A stretch of DNA of 64,000 bases from Aquipseudomonas alcaligenes MRY13-0052 (GTDB lineage Bacteria > Pseudomonadota > Gammaproteobacteria > Pseudomonadales > Pseudomonadaceae): contig BATO01000007.1 in assembly GCA_000474255.1 (NCBI GenBank), positions 1-64,000 on the forward strand, written 5' to 3'. The notes below the pieces were generated by a model. The model worked only from the letters and a program-made list of their open reading frames with translations, was not told the DNA's origin and did not search any database. Position 1 is the stretch's first letter; every line of letters begins with the position of its first letter. This document shows positions 55,023 through 64,000 of the stretch, piece by piece. The position numbers and the translations under genes are program-made.

Positions 55023-55049
55023 AAAAGCCCCGGCATGCCGGGGCTTTTT
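55023..55049 (+). terminator. Strong palindromic terminator without an upstream gene
   Basis: A perfect inverted repeat: 12 bases AAAAGCCCCGGC, a two-base centre, and the exact complement, then TATT. It works in either direction. It lies 497 bases after fic and 19 bases before the next start codon. Confidence 0.8.
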
Positions 55050-55067
55050 ATTGGAATGGAGAACGTG

Positions 55068-55256
55068 ATGAGTGACGAAGAAAAACGAGCGCCGAGCGAC
55101 GAGGAAATCTCCGCCTACATGATGCGCCTGGTGCGCTCCGGAAGGGTCAAGGCGACGGTGCTGGTGGTGCAGACGGAGAAGGAATTTCCTACGGCGGGCA
55201 GGGATAGGATCATCCGCTGCTTCAACGCGCTGGACTCCAAGTACCTCAAGGGATAG
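55068..55256 (+). CDS. Small hypothetical protein (62 aa)
   Basis: A 62-residue charged protein from ATG 55068, with TGGAGA upstream. It begins MSDEEKRAPSDEEISAYMM, has a central strand (KATVLVVQTEKEF) and ends RIIRCFNALDSKYLKG. I do not recognise a family. Its codon use is closer to the core genome than to the island, so the island's right edge probably lies to its left. It is directly preceded by a terminator hairpin, which means its promoter must be very close or transcription passes the hairpin. Confidence 0.65.
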   Translation: MSDEEKRAPSDEEISAYMMRLVRSGRVKATVLVVQTEKEFPTAGRDRIIRCFNALDSKYLKG

Positions 55257-55385
55257 CACCAACGGAAAGAAGCTTATGCACTTTTTTCCAGTTGTCCCCA
55301 GCCTGGCTGAAAGCCTCTCAGATCAAGGCCTCCAGCGCTTCCAATGGCACAAAGCCGGCATTTCATGCACAGCTTATCCACAGAT

Positions 55386-56156
55386 TCAGGCTTGGCTGGA
55401 AATGGGCTCTTGCAGCGGCTGCTGCAGGCCTTCAATTTCGCGCTGGGTTTGCTCGACCCAGGCGTGGGCGCGGTCGTTGAGTTCGGCGATGGCGCGGGGG
55501 CCGCTGCCCTCGGCGAACATCAGCGGGCCTATGACCACCTGGATGGTGCCGGGGCGCTTGCTCCAGCCTTCCTTGGGCCAGAAGCTCCCCGCGTTGTGGG
55601 CGATGGGCAGCACCGGCATCCCGGCGTTCACCGCCAGCGCCGTGCCACCCCGGGAGAACTTGCCCATCTGCCCCACCGGCACGCGGGTGCCCTCGGGGAA
55701 GACCAGCACCCAGGCGCCCTGCTTGAGGCGCTCGTCGCCTTGCTTGGCCAGCTGCTTGAGCGCCGCCTTGGGGTTGTTGCGGTCGATGGCGATGGGCTTG
55801 AGCAGCGCCATGGCCCAGCCGAAGAAGGGCACGAACAGCAGCTCGCGCTTTACCACCTGGCTCAGGGGCTCGAAGAAGCCGGAAAGGAAGAAGGTCTCCC
55901 AGGTGCTCTGGTGCTTGGCCAGGATCACGCAGGGCTCTGCAGGGATGTTATCCAGCCCGTGCACTTCATAGCGCACACCGGCCACCGTCTTCGCCAGCCA
56001 GGTGGCGAAGCGGCACCAACGCCAGACGACGAAGCGGTAGCGGGCGCGGAACGGCAGGAAGGGGGCGATGAAGAAGCTCAGCGTGCCCCAGACGAAGGCG
56101 CTGGACGACAGCAGCAGGTAGAAGAAGAAGGTTCTGATTGCCTGCACTGTCGTCAT
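55386..56156 (-). CDS. 1-acyl-sn-glycerol-3-phosphate acyltransferase
   Basis: A 256-residue membrane acyltransferase of the PlsC/LPAAT type. It has an N-terminal TM segment (FFFYLLLSSSAFVWGTLSFF), the catalytic block KHQSTWETF (HX4E rather than HX4D) and the substrate block FPEGTRVPVG. It adds the second acyl chain to lysophosphatidic acid. ATG 56156 is used; the longer frame to 56330 covers gmhB in another frame. A DnaA-box 9-mer sits just beyond the stop (55374-55382). The P. aeruginosa equivalent is called lptA or plsC by different sources, so I leave the symbol open. Confidence 0.92.
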   Translation of the reverse strand: MTTVQAIRTFFFYLLLSSSAFVWGTLSFFIAPFLPFRARYRFVVWRWCRFATWLAKTVAGVRYEVHGLDNIPAEPCVILAKHQSTWETFFLSGFFEPLSQVVKRELLFVPFFGWAMALLKPIAIDRNNPKAALKQLAKQGDERLKQGAWVLVFPEGTRVPVGQMGKFSRGGTALAVNAGMPVLPIAHNAGSFWPKEGWSKRPGTIQVVIGPLMFAEGSGPRAIAELNDRAHAWVEQTQREIEGLQQPLQEPISSQA

Positions 56157-56169
56157 GGTGTCCTTGGCC

Positions 56170-56700
56170 TTAGTTGAGAAGGTGCGCGGCGATGGCCGCC
56201 AGATCGTCGAATAAAAGCGTATTCCCGGGCAAACCCTTCGCCAGGGTGATCTCGCCCTTGCCGGTCCTAACCAGAACGGGCTGACAATCGACGGCCTGAG
56301 CCGCTTCCAGGTCACCACTGCTGTCGCCAACGAACCACACGCCGACCAGAGGTACGCCGTAGTGCGCGGCGATCTGCTTCAGCATGCCGGGCTTCGGTTT
56401 GCGGCAATCGCAGCCGTCATTCGGGCCGTGGGGGCAATGCACGATCAGCCCCACCTCCCCGCCCTGCTCCGCCACCAGCTCGCGCAGGCGCGCATGCATG
56501 GCATCGAGGGTTTCCAGGGGGTAGTAGCCGCGGGCGACGCCGGACTGGTTGGTGGCCACGGCCACGGTCCAGCCTGCGCGGGACAGCTGCGCGATGGCTT
56601 CGATCGAGCCCGGGATGGGGATCCATTCTTCAACGGACTTGATGTACGCGTCGGAGTCCTGATTGATGACACCGTCGCGATCGAGGATGAGTAGTTTCAT
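56170..56700 (-). CDS. gmhB: D-glycero-beta-D-manno-heptose-1,7-bisphosphate 7-phosphatase
   Basis: A 176-residue HAD phosphatase with the nucleophile motif LILDRDGVIN (residues ~4-13), ATNQSGVARG, and the zinc loop CPHGPNDGCDCRKPKPGM characteristic of GmhB. It serves ADP-heptose synthesis for LPS core. It lies 13 bases upstream of the acyltransferase gene and starts at ATG 56700. Confidence 0.94.
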   Translation of the reverse strand: MKLLILDRDGVINQDSDAYIKSVEEWIPIPGSIEAIAQLSRAGWTVAVATNQSGVARGYYPLETLDAMHARLRELVAEQGGEVGLIVHCPHGPNDGCDCRKPKPGMLKQIAAHYGVPLVGVWFVGDSSGDLEAAQAVDCQPVLVRTGKGEITLAKGLPGNTLLFDDLAAIAAHLLN

Positions 56701-56718
56701 TAACAAGTCTCAAGCGCC

Positions 56719-56776
56719 AAGCCACAAGCTGCAAGCGTGCTCAAGACCAGGTCTTGCCGCTTGCTGCTTGTGGCTT
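56719..56776. repeat. Large inverted repeat between glyS and gmhB
   Basis: Arms AAGCCACAAGCTGCAAGC (56719-56736) and GCTTGCTGCTTGTGGCTT (56759-56776) pair at 17 of 18 positions around a 22-base loop that itself contains AGACC/GGTCT. It may act as a terminator-like or processing hairpin after glyS. Similar CAAGCTGCAAGC palindromes are common between genes in Pseudomonas. Confidence 0.75.
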
Positions 56777-56784
56777 GCAACTGC

Positions 56785-58839
56785 TTAGCCCAATACCGAG
56801 ATATCGGCGACGCCGAGGAACAGGCCGCGCAGCTTCGCCAGCAGGGCGTAGCGGTTGGCGCGGACGGCGGCGTCTTCGGCATTGACCAGCACTGCTTCGA
56901 AGAAGGCGTCGACCGGCTCGCGCAGGCTTGCCAGATGGGCCAGGGCTTCGCTGTAGCAGCGTGCGGCGGCCATGGGCTGCACCGCGCGCTCGGCGGCCGC
57001 TACGGCCTCGGCAAGGGCCTTCTCGGCGGCTTCCTGCAGCAGGGCTGCGTCGACGCTCTCCGGCACGGCGCTTTCGGCCTTGCCTAGCAGGTTGGAAACC
57101 CGCTTGTTGGCAGCGGCCAGGGCGGCGGCTTCCGGCAGCTTGCGGAAGGCCTGCACGGCCTGCACACGCTGATCGAAGTCCAGGGCCGAGGTGGGCTGCA
57201 GTGCACGCACCGAGAGGTACACGGCGACGTCCACGCCTTCGTCTTCATAGCGCGCGCGCAGGCGGTCGAAGATGAAGTCCTGCACCTGTGCGGACAGGCC
57301 TTCGGCCTTCACCTTGGCGCCGTACTGGGCGATGGCGAAGTCCACGGCACCGGCGAGGTCCAGGTCGAGTTGCTTCTCGATGAGGATGCGCAGCACGCCC
57401 AGTGCCTGGCGACGCAGGGCGAAGGGGTCCTTGCTGCCGGTGGGCAGCATGCCGATGCCGAAGATCCCCACCAGGGTATCCAGTTTGTCGGCCACGGCCA
57501 CGGCTGCACCGGTCAGGGTCTGCGGCAGTTCGGCGCCGGCACCGCGCGGCATGTACTGCTCGTTCAGGGCCTGGGCGACGTCTTCCGCTTCACCGTCGTT
57601 CTTGGCGTAGTAGTAGCCGGCGATGCCTTGCATCTCCGGGAACTCGCCGACCATCTCGGTGGCCAGGTCGCACTTGGCGAGGATGCCGGCGCGGGCGGCT
57701 TTCACCGGGTCGGCGCCAACCTGCTCGGCGACGTAGGCGGCCAGGGCGGAAATGCGCTCGGCCTTCTCGAACACGGTGCCGAGCTGGGCCTGGAACACCA
57801 CGTTCTTCAGGCGCTCGTTGAAGGTTTCCAGCTTCTGCTTCTTGTCCTGCTTGAAGAAGAATTCGGCGTCGGTGAGGCGCGGGCGTACCACTTTCTCGTT
57901 GCCCGAGACGATCTGCACCGGGTCCTTGCTCTCGACGTTGGCCACGGTGATGAAGCGCGGCAGCAGCTTGCCGTTGGCATCCAGCAGGCAGAAGTACTTC
58001 TGGTTGTCCTGCATGGTGGTGATCAGCGCTTCCTGCGGCACCTCGAGGAAGCGTTCCTCGAAGGAGCACACCAGGGGTACCGGCCACTCCACCAGCGCGG
58101 TGACTTCGTCCAGCAGGTCGGCAGGCACCACGGCACTGCCCTTCTGCTCGGCGGCCAGCTCGGCGACGCGGCGGGAGATGATCTCGCGGCGCTCGGCGAA
58201 GTCGGCCAGCACGTGGGCGGCGCGCAGGTCGTCCAGGTAGCTGGTGGGGCTGCCGATGCGGACGTGTTCAGGGTGGTGGAAGCGATGGCCACGGGTTTCG
58301 CGGCCGGACTTCTGGGCGAGGATCTCGCAGTCGACCACCTCGTCGCCGAAGAGCATCACCAGCCACTGGGTGGGGCGCACGAACTCTTCACGACGTGCCG
58401 CCCAGCGCATGCGCTTGGGAATCGGCAGGGCGGCCAGGGAGGCTTCGACGATACCGGCCAGCAGGCCGGCGGCGGCCTGGCCGGGGATGGTCTGGCTGAA
58501 TTTCAGCTTGGGGCCGCTCTTGTCGATCTGCTCGAGGTCGACCCCGCACTTCTTGGCGAAGCCGAGGGCGGCCTGGGTCGGGTTGCCGGCGGCATCGAAG
58601 GCGGCCTGCAGCGGTGGGCCGTCGAGGTTGACGCTGCGGTCGGGCTGCTGGGTAGCCAGTTGCTCGATCTGCACCGCCAGGCGGCGCGGGGCGGCGTAGA
58701 CGCGGGCGGCACCGTGGCTCAGGCCGGCGTTCTTGAGGCCGCCGAGGATGCCGGCGAGGAAGGCGTCACCGAGGGTCTTGAGGGCCTTGGGTGGCAGCTC
58801 TTCGGTGCCCAGTTCGACGAGGAAATCTTGTGCACTCAT
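56785..58839 (-). CDS. glyS: Glycine--tRNA ligase beta subunit
   Basis: A 684-residue beta subunit with the N-terminal [19 protein letters not shown] and a C-terminal anticodon-binding/DALR-like region. It forms the alpha2beta2 glycyl-tRNA synthetase with GlyQ, to which it is coupled by an ATGA overlap. Confidence 0.97.
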   Translation of the reverse strand: MSAQDFLVELGTEELPPKALKTLGDAFLAGILGGLKNAGLSHGAARVYAAPRRLAVQIEQLATQQPDRSVNLDGPPLQAAFDAAGNPTQAALGFAKKCGVDLEQIDKSGPKLKFSQTIPGQAAAGLLAGIVEASLAALPIPKRMRWAARREEFVRPTQWLVMLFGDEVVDCEILAQKSGRETRGHRFHHPEHVRIGSPTSYLDDLRAAHVLADFAERREIISRRVAELAAEQKGSAVVPADLLDEVTALVEWPVPLVCSFEERFLEVPQEALITTMQDNQKYFCLLDANGKLLPRFITVANVESKDPVQIVSGNEKVVRPRLTDAEFFFKQDKKQKLETFNERLKNVVFQAQLGTVFEKAERISALAAYVAEQVGADPVKAARAGILAKCDLATEMVGEFPEMQGIAGYYYAKNDGEAEDVAQALNEQYMPRGAGAELPQTLTGAAVAVADKLDTLVGIFGIGMLPTGSKDPFALRRQALGVLRILIEKQLDLDLAGAVDFAIAQYGAKVKAEGLSAQVQDFIFDRLRARYEDEGVDVAVYLSVRALQPTSALDFDQRVQAVQAFRKLPEAAALAAANKRVSNLLGKAESAVPESVDAALLQEAAEKALAEAVAAAERAVQPMAAARCYSEALAHLASLREPVDAFFEAVLVNAEDAAVRANRYALLAKLRGLFLGVADISVLG

Positions 58840-59783
58840 TCTGCCGCCTCCAGCTTGGCCAGTACTTCGTCACGCAGTTCGGGGGTGGCCATGGGGAAGC
58901 CCAGGCGCGCGCGCGCCTGCAGGTAGCTCTGGGCCACGGCGCGGGCCAGGGTGCGCACACGCAGGATGTAACGCTGACGCTCGGTCACCGAGATGGCGCG
59001 GCGGGCATCCAGCAGGTTGAAGGTGTGGGAAGCCTTGAGCACCATCTCGTAGGTCGGCAGCGGCAGCTGCAGCTCGATCAGGCGGTTGGCTTCGCTCTCG
59101 TAGAAGTCGAACAGCTCGAACAGCTTCGGCACGTTGGCGTGCTCGAAGTTGAAGGTGGATTGCTCCACTTCGTTCTGGTGGAACACGTCGCCATAGGTGA
59201 CCACGCCGAAGGGGCCGTCGGTCCACACCAGGTCATAGACCGAGTCCACGCCCTGCAGGTACATGGCCAGGCGTTCCAGGCCATAGGTGATCTCGCCGGT
59301 CACCGGGTAGCACTCGATGCCACCGACCTGCTGGAAGTAGGTGAACTGGGTGACTTCCATGCCGTTCAGCCAGATTTCCCAGCCCAGGCCCCAGGCGCCG
59401 AGGGTGGGGGATTCCCAGTTGTCCTCGACGAAGCGGATGTCGTGCACCAGCGGATCGATGCCGATGCGCTTGAGCGAACCCAGGTACAGCTCCTGGAAGT
59501 TCTCCGGGTTGGGCTTGAGGACCACCTGGAACTGGTAGTAGTGCTGCAGGCGGTTGGGGTTCTCGCCATAGCGACCGTCAGTGGGGCGACGGCTGGGCTG
59601 CACGTAGGCGGCGTTCCAGGTTTCCGGGCCGATGGCCCGCAGGAAGGTAGCGGTGTGGAAGGTGCCGGCGCCAACTTCCATATCGTAGGGCTGCAGCACC
59701 ACGCAACCCTGCTCCGCCCAGTACTGCTGGAGGACGAGGATCAGGTCTTGGAAGGTGCGCACGGCAGGCGTAGTCTGGCTCAC
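58836..59783 (-). CDS. glyQ: Glycine--tRNA ligase alpha subunit
   Basis: A 315-residue class II synthetase catalytic subunit ([57 protein letters not shown]). The start is GTG 59783 after CAGGT, giving the conserved [15 protein letters not shown]. The upstream in-frame ATG at 60041 would add residues read through the tag promoter. Confidence 0.96.
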   Translation of the reverse strand: MSQTTPAVRTFQDLILVLQQYWAEQGCVVLQPYDMEVGAGTFHTATFLRAIGPETWNAAYVQPSRRPTDGRYGENPNRLQHYYQFQVVLKPNPENFQELYLGSLKRIGIDPLVHDIRFVEDNWESPTLGAWGLGWEIWLNGMEVTQFTYFQQVGGIECYPVTGEITYGLERLAMYLQGVDSVYDLVWTDGPFGVVTYGDVFHQNEVEQSTFNFEHANVPKLFELFDFYESEANRLIELQLPLPTYEMVLKASHTFNLLDARRAISVTERQRYILRVRTLARAVAQSYLQARARLGFPMATPELRDEVLAKLEAAE

Positions 59784-59990
59784 GAAATTTACCTGTGCTG
59801 AGGCTGCGACAAAGCCGGGGAGTATACCCGATCGAATCCCGCCGAACCCAGCAGCCACAGGCGTCTCGCTGATTTCCCCGGAGGCGGCCCGCCTCTCCTT
59901 CCGGCCGTCGGTTTGCGGCTCTCGCAATACTGGTTTTTTATACAGCTTGGTGCGTATAGTGCGCCTTTCCCCGTTCCAGGAAGGACCCCC

Positions 59991-60542
59991 ATGCCCCGCT
60001 GCTTCTGGTGCAACGACGACCCGCTCTACATCGACTACCACGACACCGAATGGGGCGTGCCCCAGCGTGACCCGCAGGGGCTCTTCGAGATGCTGCTGCT
60101 GGAAGGCTTCCAGGCCGGGCTGTCGTGGATCACCGTGCTGAGGAAGCGCGAGCGCTACCGCGAGGTGATGTTCGGCTTCGACGCCCAGCGCCTGGCGCGC
60201 ATGAGCGACGAGGAGATCGAGGAACGCATGCAGGACCCGGGCATCATCCGCAACCTCGCCAAGCTAAAGGCCGCGCGGCAGAACGCCCAGGCCTGGCTGC
60301 GCCTGGAAGACCCGGTGAAGCTGCTCTGGTCCTTCGTCGGCGGGGTGCCGCGCATCAATCACTTCACCGGGCGCGGCGAAGTGCCGGCGGTCACGCCCGA
60401 GGCCGAAGCCATGAGCAAGGCGCTGAAGAAGGCCGGTTTCACCTTCGTCGGCCCGACCATCTGCTACGCCTTCATGCAGGCCTGCGGCATGGTCATGGAC
60501 CACACCACCGACTGCGATCGCTACCTGGCGCTGAAGGGCTGA
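59991..60542 (+). CDS. tag: DNA-3-methyladenine glycosylase I
   Basis: A 183-residue Tag enzyme with N-terminal zinc ligand Cys4 (MPRCFWCND), YHDTEWGVP with His17, and C-terminal [13 protein letters not shown] with the remaining zinc ligands. It excises 3-methyladenine from alkylated DNA. It is divergent from glyQ. ATG 59991 follows AGGA. Confidence 0.95.
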   Translation: MPRCFWCNDDPLYIDYHDTEWGVPQRDPQGLFEMLLLEGFQAGLSWITVLRKRERYREVMFGFDAQRLARMSDEEIEERMQDPGIIRNLAKLKAARQNAQAWLRLEDPVKLLWSFVGGVPRINHFTGRGEVPAVTPEAEAMSKALKKAGFTFVGPTICYAFMQACGMVMDHTTDCDRYLALKG

Positions 60543-60624
60543 AGTCTCCGTCGAGACCAATTGGTCATCGACGCTGGCGCGCGGCTGGTTAGAATACGCG
60601 CCTCGTCGATTGCTGGAGTTGCCC

Positions 60625-61512
60625 GTGGAGAAGTTCAAAGGCGCGCTGGTCGTGGGATTCCTGCGGCTCTTCGCTCTCCTGCCCTGGGGCGTGGTCCAGC
60701 GCCTGGGCGCCGGCATCGGCTGGCTGATGTGGCGCCTGCCCAACCGCTCGCGCGAGGTGGTGCGCATCAACCTGTCCAAGTGCTTCCCCGAGCTGAACGC
60801 GGCCGAACTGGACGAGCGCACCCGCCTGAGCCTGATGGACATCGGCCGCACCCTGACCGAGAGCGCCTGCGCCTGGATCTGGCCGGCGCAGAAATCCATC
60901 GGCCTGGTGCGCGAGGTGGAGGGCCTGGACGTGCTGCAGGAGGCGCTGGCCAGTGGCAAGGGCGTGGTGGGCATCACCAGCCACCTGGGCAACTGGGAAG
61001 TGCTCAACCACTTCTATTGCGACCAGTGCAAACCGATCATCTTCTACCGCCCGCCGAAGCTGAAGGCGGTGGACGAGCTGCTGCGTAAGCAGCGCGTGCA
61101 GTTGGGCAACCGTGTGGCCCCTTCCACCCGTGAAGGCATCCTCAGCGTCATCAAGGAAGTGCGCAAGGGCGGTGCCGTGGGCATTCCGGCCGACCCCGAG
61201 CCGAGCCTTTCCAGCGGCCTGTTCGTGCCCTTCCTGGGCACCACCGCGCTGACCAGCAAGTTCGTCCACGGCATGCTTTCCGGCGGCAAGGCCCGCGGGG
61301 TGTTCCTGCATGCGCTGCGCCTGCCCGATGGCTCCGGCTTCAAGGTGATCCTCGAGGCCGCGCCCGAGGCCATGTACAGCGAGGACGTCGAGACCTCGGT
61401 CGCCGCGATGAGTGCTGTGGTCGAGCGCTACGTGCGCACCTACCCGACCCAGTACATGTGGAGCATGAAGCGCTTCAAGAAGCGCCCCGAAGGGGAGAAA
61501 CGCTGGTATTGA
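60625..61512 (+). CDS. Lipid A late acyltransferase (LpxL/HtrB family)
   Basis: A 295-residue inner-membrane acyltransferase with a TM segment at residues ~8-30, the catalytic motif SHLGNWE (HX4E) near residue 118, and IPADPEPSLSSG. It adds a secondary acyl chain (laurate or 2-hydroxylaurate) to lipid A precursors. The start is GTG 60625 with TGGAG upstream, giving the 295-residue length of the P. aeruginosa homologue. Which of the two LpxL paralogues it is cannot be decided here. It is followed by a terminator. Confidence 0.9.
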   Translation: MEKFKGALVVGFLRLFALLPWGVVQRLGAGIGWLMWRLPNRSREVVRINLSKCFPELNAAELDERTRLSLMDIGRTLTESACAWIWPAQKSIGLVREVEGLDVLQEALASGKGVVGITSHLGNWEVLNHFYCDQCKPIIFYRPPKLKAVDELLRKQRVQLGNRVAPSTREGILSVIKEVRKGGAVGIPADPEPSLSSGLFVPFLGTTALTSKFVHGMLSGGKARGVFLHALRLPDGSGFKVILEAAPEAMYSEDVETSVAAMSAVVERYVRTYPTQYMWSMKRFKKRPEGEKRWY

Positions 61513-61534
61513 GGCGCCTTATGGCGCCTTTTTT
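61512..61534 (+). terminator. Terminator of the lipid A acyltransferase gene
   Basis: Stem AGGCGCC-TTAT-GGCGCCT followed by TTTTT, immediately at the stop codon. Confidence 0.9.
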
Positions 61535-61595
61535 CCGTCGCCGCTGTGATTTAGGCTATTAACGGCACACCAAGGCTGAGGATGGCGAACAGACG

Positions 61596-61859
61596 ATGTC
61601 GAACCAGCGGCAGTACCCGCGCACTCCGATGAAGTGCCGGATCAAGATCAGTCACGAAAGCTTCGGCGAAATACTCGCCCAGACCCGCGACCTCTCCGAT
61701 GGTGGTGTCTACGTGCGCCACCCCGATCTCGTCGCCCTGCCCCTGGGCACCATCGTCACCGGCCAGGTCCAGGACCTGCCCTTCGAGGCGCCGGTCTTGC
61801 AGATGGAGATCATGCGCGCGGATGTCGAAGGCGTCGGCCTGCGCTTCATCGATCGCTGA
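61596..61859 (+). CDS. PilZ-domain protein
   Basis: An 87-residue single PilZ domain. The c-di-GMP motifs are reduced or variant: RxxxR is represented by QRQYPRTPM, and (D/N)xSxxG by DLSDGGVYV. The second motif is intact, so c-di-GMP binding is plausible. It likely works as a small adaptor. It is convergent with the next gene, one base between the stops. Confidence 0.88.
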   Translation: MSNQRQYPRTPMKCRIKISHESFGEILAQTRDLSDGGVYVRHPDLVALPLGTIVTGQVQDLPFEAPVLQMEIMRADVEGVGLRFIDR

Positions 61860-61860
61860 C

Positions 61861-62289
61861 TCAGCCGTCGCCCTCGGCGCCCATCAGCACCAGGGATTCG
61901 CAGCCTTCACGGCGACAACCCCAGCGGTATTCCTCCCGGGTCGGCCCGTCACCGCGCCAGGTGGTGGCCGTGGCCGCCGCGTTGATGCGGAAGTTCCACA
62001 CCTGGCCACGCCCGTCATGCACCCGGCCCTCGATGCTGCAGGGCAGCCAGGCGAACTGGTGATGCAGGACCACGCCATCGAGCAGCTCGCCAAGGGTGAA
62101 GAAACGCTCGACCTGGGCCTTCGACATCGACCAGCCCGCGCAGGCTTCGGCCGTGGCCCTGTCGGTGTTGGTCACGCCTTCGAACAGCGGGCGCGAGGCT
62201 TCGAGCAGGGTATAGGGCCCATTGGGCTCGGCGGCGCCGGCCGGCAGCGCCAGGGTCGTGGCCAGCGCGAAGGGCACGAGGCGGCTCAT
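61861..62289 (-). CDS. Exported hypothetical protein
   Basis: A 142-residue protein with a signal peptide (LVPFALATTLALPAGAA). It has four cysteines, of which CRREGC near the C-terminus suggests a periplasmic disulfide. ATG 62289 starts the signal peptide; a TTG at 62301 overlaps the upstream TPR gene's stop and is an alternative. No named domain recognised. It matches in position the short exported gene found here in P. aeruginosa. Confidence 0.78.
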   Translation of the reverse strand: MSRLVPFALATTLALPAGAAEPNGPYTLLEASRPLFEGVTNTDRATAEACAGWSMSKAQVERFFTLGELLDGVVLHHQFAWLPCSIEGRVHDGRGQVWNFRINAAATATTWRGDGPTREEYRWGCRREGCESLVLMGAEGDG

Positions 62290-62297
62290 GGCGGCGC

Positions 62298-62618
62298 TCA
62301 ACGGGGCGCTGCCTGGCGGTCGAGACGCTTGAGGAACACCGTCATCTCCTTCTCCGCCTGCTTGTCGCCCTGGGCCTGGGCCGCTTGCAGTCCCTGGGTC
62401 CAGGCCTGACGTGCCCCCTCGTCGTCCCCTGCCTGTTGCAGGGCCTTGCCTAGCAGCTTCCAGGCCGCCGAGTACTTGGCGTCGAAGGCCACGCAGGCCT
62501 TCAGGTGCTCGGCGGCCCGGGCAGCGTCGCCCTGGTCGAGGTAGCCCTTGCCGAGGCCGAAGCGCAGCAGCGAATTGTCGTTGCCCTTGGCGAGCATCCT
62601 CTCCAGTCCTTCGAGCAT
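62298..62618 (-). CDS. Tetratricopeptide-repeat protein
   Basis: A 106-residue soluble protein made of about two and a half TPR helices (LLRFGLGKGYLDQGDAARAA, then AAWKLLGKALQQAGDDEGAR). It probably serves protein-protein contact. It lies directly upstream of the exported protein gene and 41 bases downstream of trkA, in the same orientation. Confidence 0.85.
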   Translation of the reverse strand: MLEGLERMLAKGNDNSLLRFGLGKGYLDQGDAARAAEHLKACVAFDAKYSAAWKLLGKALQQAGDDEGARQAWTQGLQAAQAQGDKQAEKEMTVFLKRLDRQAAPR

Positions 62619-62659
62619 TGCGCCTCCTCCCTTGTTCGTGCGGCTTTTTCTGTGCGCCT

Positions 62660-64000
62660 TTAGAAGAACGTCAGCCCGACCTGGAACAGGCGCTCGGCAT
62701 CACGGATGTACTTCTTGTCGACGAGGAACAGGATCACGTGGTCGCCGGACTCGATCACCGTGTCGTCGTGGGCGATCAGCACCTCGTCGTTGCGGATGAT
62801 GGCGCCGATGGTGGTGCCCGGCGGCAGGGCGATGTCCTCGATCATGCGGCCCACCACCTTGCTCGACTTGGCGTCGCCGTGGGCGATGGCCTCGATGGCT
62901 TCCGCCGCGCCCCGGCGCAGGGAGTGCACGCTGACGATGTCGCCGCGGCGCACGTGGGTCAGCAGGGTGCCGATGGTGGCCAGCTGCGGGCTGATGGCGA
63001 TGTCGATATCGCCGCCCTGCACCAGGTCGACGTAGGCGGGGTTGTTGATGATGGTCATCACCTTGCGCGCGCCCAGGCGCTTGGCCAGCAGCGAGGACAT
63101 GATGTTGGCCTCGTCGTCGTTGGTCAGCGCCAGGAAGATGTCGGCATCGTTAATGTTCTCTTCCACCAGCAGGTCGCGGTCGGAGGCGCTGCCCTGCAGC
63201 ACCACGGTGCTGTCGAGGGTGTCGGAGAGGTAGCGGCAGCGGGCCGGGTTCATCTCGATGATCTTCACCTGGTAGCGGCTCTCGATGGCCTCCGCCAGGC
63301 GCTCGCCGATGTGGCCGCCACCGGCGATGACCACCCGCTTGTAGCTGTCCTCGAGGCGGCGCATCTCGCTCATCACGGCGCGGATGTGCGCCTTGGCGGC
63401 GATGAAGAAGACCTCGTCGTCGGCCTCGATCACCGTATCGCCCTGGGGCGTGATCGGCCGGTTGCGGCGGAAGATCGCGGCAACGCGGGTGTCGACGTTG
63501 GGCATGTGCTGGCGCAGCTGGCGCAGCTCCTGGCCTACCAGCGGGCCGCCGTAGTAGGCCTTGACGCCCACCAGTTGGGCCTTGCCCTCGGCGAAGTCGA
63601 TCACCTGCAGCGCGCCGGGGTATTCGATCAGGCGCTTGATGTAGTTGGTCACCACCTGCTCGGGGCTGATCAGCACGTCCACCGGAATGGCTTCGTTGTC
63701 GAACAGGCCGGCGCGGGTCAGGTAGGCCGCTTCGCGCACGCGGGCGATCTTGGTCGGGGTATGGAACAGGGTGTAGGCGACCTGGCAGGCCACCATGTTG
63801 ACCTCGTCGCTGTTGGTCACTGCCACCAGCATGTCGGCGTCGTCGGCACCGGCCTGGCGCAGCACGGTGGGGAAGGAGCCGCGCCCCTGCACGGTGCGGA
63901 TGTCGAGGCGGTCGCCGAGGTCGCGCAGGCGCTCAGCGTCGGTGTCCACCACCGTGATGTCGTTGGCTTCGCCGGAGAGGTGCTCGGCGAGGGTGCCGCC
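62660..64000 (-). CDS. trkA: Trk potassium uptake regulator TrkA (5' end outside the window)
   Basis: 447 codons are visible and the frame is open to the window edge, where the reading is [21 protein letters not shown]. About ten N-terminal residues are missing. There are two RCK halves, each with an NAD(H)-binding RCK_N and an RCK_C. The second begins [17 protein letters not shown]. The protein gates TrkH/TrkG potassium uptake from the cytoplasmic face. It ends [13 protein letters not shown]. Confidence 0.95.
   Translation of the reverse strand, partial: GGTLAEHLSGEANDITVVDTDAERLRDLGDRLDIRTVQGRGSFPTVLRQAGADDADMLVAVTNSDEVNMVACQVAYTLFHTPTKIARVREAAYLTRAGLFDNEAIPVDVLISPEQVVTNYIKRLIEYPGALQVIDFAEGKAQLVGVKAYYGGPLVGQELRQLRQHMPNVDTRVAAIFRRNRPITPQGDTVIEADDEVFFIAAKAHIRAVMSEMRRLEDSYKRVVIAGGGHIGERLAEAIESRYQVKIIEMNPARCRYLSDTLDSTVVLQGSASDRDLLVEENINDADIFLALTNDDEANIMSSLLAKRLGARKVMTIINNPAYVDLVQGGDIDIAISPQLATIGTLLTHVRRGDIVSVHSLRRGAAEAIEAIAHGDAKSSKVVGRMIEDIALPPGTTIGAIIRNDEVLIAHDDTVIESGDHVILFLVDKKYIRDAERLFQVGLTFF

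Noticed and set aside
45382-55385. Prophage or integrative element
   Set aside because: No integrase, structural phage gene, tRNA target or flanking direct repeat could be found.

Overview
The window is a piece of a Pseudomonas-type chromosome (Gammaproteobacteria, GC-rich core genes) that spans the replication origin. The evidence is gene order: glmU-atpCDGAHFEBI-parBA-rsmG-mnmG-mnmE-yidC-yidD-rnpA-rpmH, then oriC, then dnaA-dnaN-recF-gyrB, and after an insertion lpxA-type acyltransferase-gmhB-glyS-glyQ-tag-lpxL-like-PilZ-trkA. This is the origin-flanking order I know from P. aeruginosa. A secreted mcl-PHA depolymerase points to a PHA-degrading environmental lineage. I cannot name the species from sequence alone.

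Layout. 0-10.5 kb holds lipid/polyester-flavoured accessory genes: two alpha/beta hydrolases, a TetR regulator, the DUF1329/DUF1302 outer-membrane pair, the depolymerase phaZ, and a DctB/DctD-type two-component pair. 10.5-13.6 kb holds noncoding repeats (a 204-bp tandem repeat with REPIN-like palindromes and an inverted pair of ~320-bp dispersed repeats) around a dicarboxylate/alpha-ketoglutarate-type MFS transporter with a clear sigma-54 promoter. 13.6-18.4 kb is a zinc-starvation block (two CobW/G3E GTPases, DUF1826, dksA2, folE2) with a Zur box. 18.5-29.9 kb is glmS-glmR-glmU and the complete ATP synthase operon. 30-38.7 kb is chromosome partitioning, tRNA modification and membrane insertion. 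38.7-39.2 kb is oriC. 39.2-45.4 kb is dnaA-dnaN-recF-gyrB with two parS sites in recF.

45.4-55.3 kb is an accessory island of visibly lower GC, placed between gyrB and the acyltransferase gene. It contains a truncated/chimeric DUF262 gene, an unknown gene, a frameshifted gene, a membrane protein preceded by an in-frame stop, a CoiA-like nuclease, a two-gene wHTH-STAS-HATPase / DUF4325-like-wHTH system, two small conserved genes, a dead RelB/DinJ antitoxin, a decayed copy of the HATPase gene start, and an intact Fic toxin-antitoxin pair. It reads as a turnover hotspot, and the HATPase/STAS pair is the best candidate for an undescribed system. The rest, to 64 kb, is core genome and ends inside trkA.

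Working together: MifS/MifR-like regulation probably drives the adjacent transporter from the sigma-54 promoter. Zur probably controls the divergent dksA2 and folE2 transcripts so that zinc-independent paralogues are made when zinc is scarce. ParA/ParB act on the parS sites near oriC. The exact DnaA-box 9-mer is strongly enriched across the window, not only at oriC.
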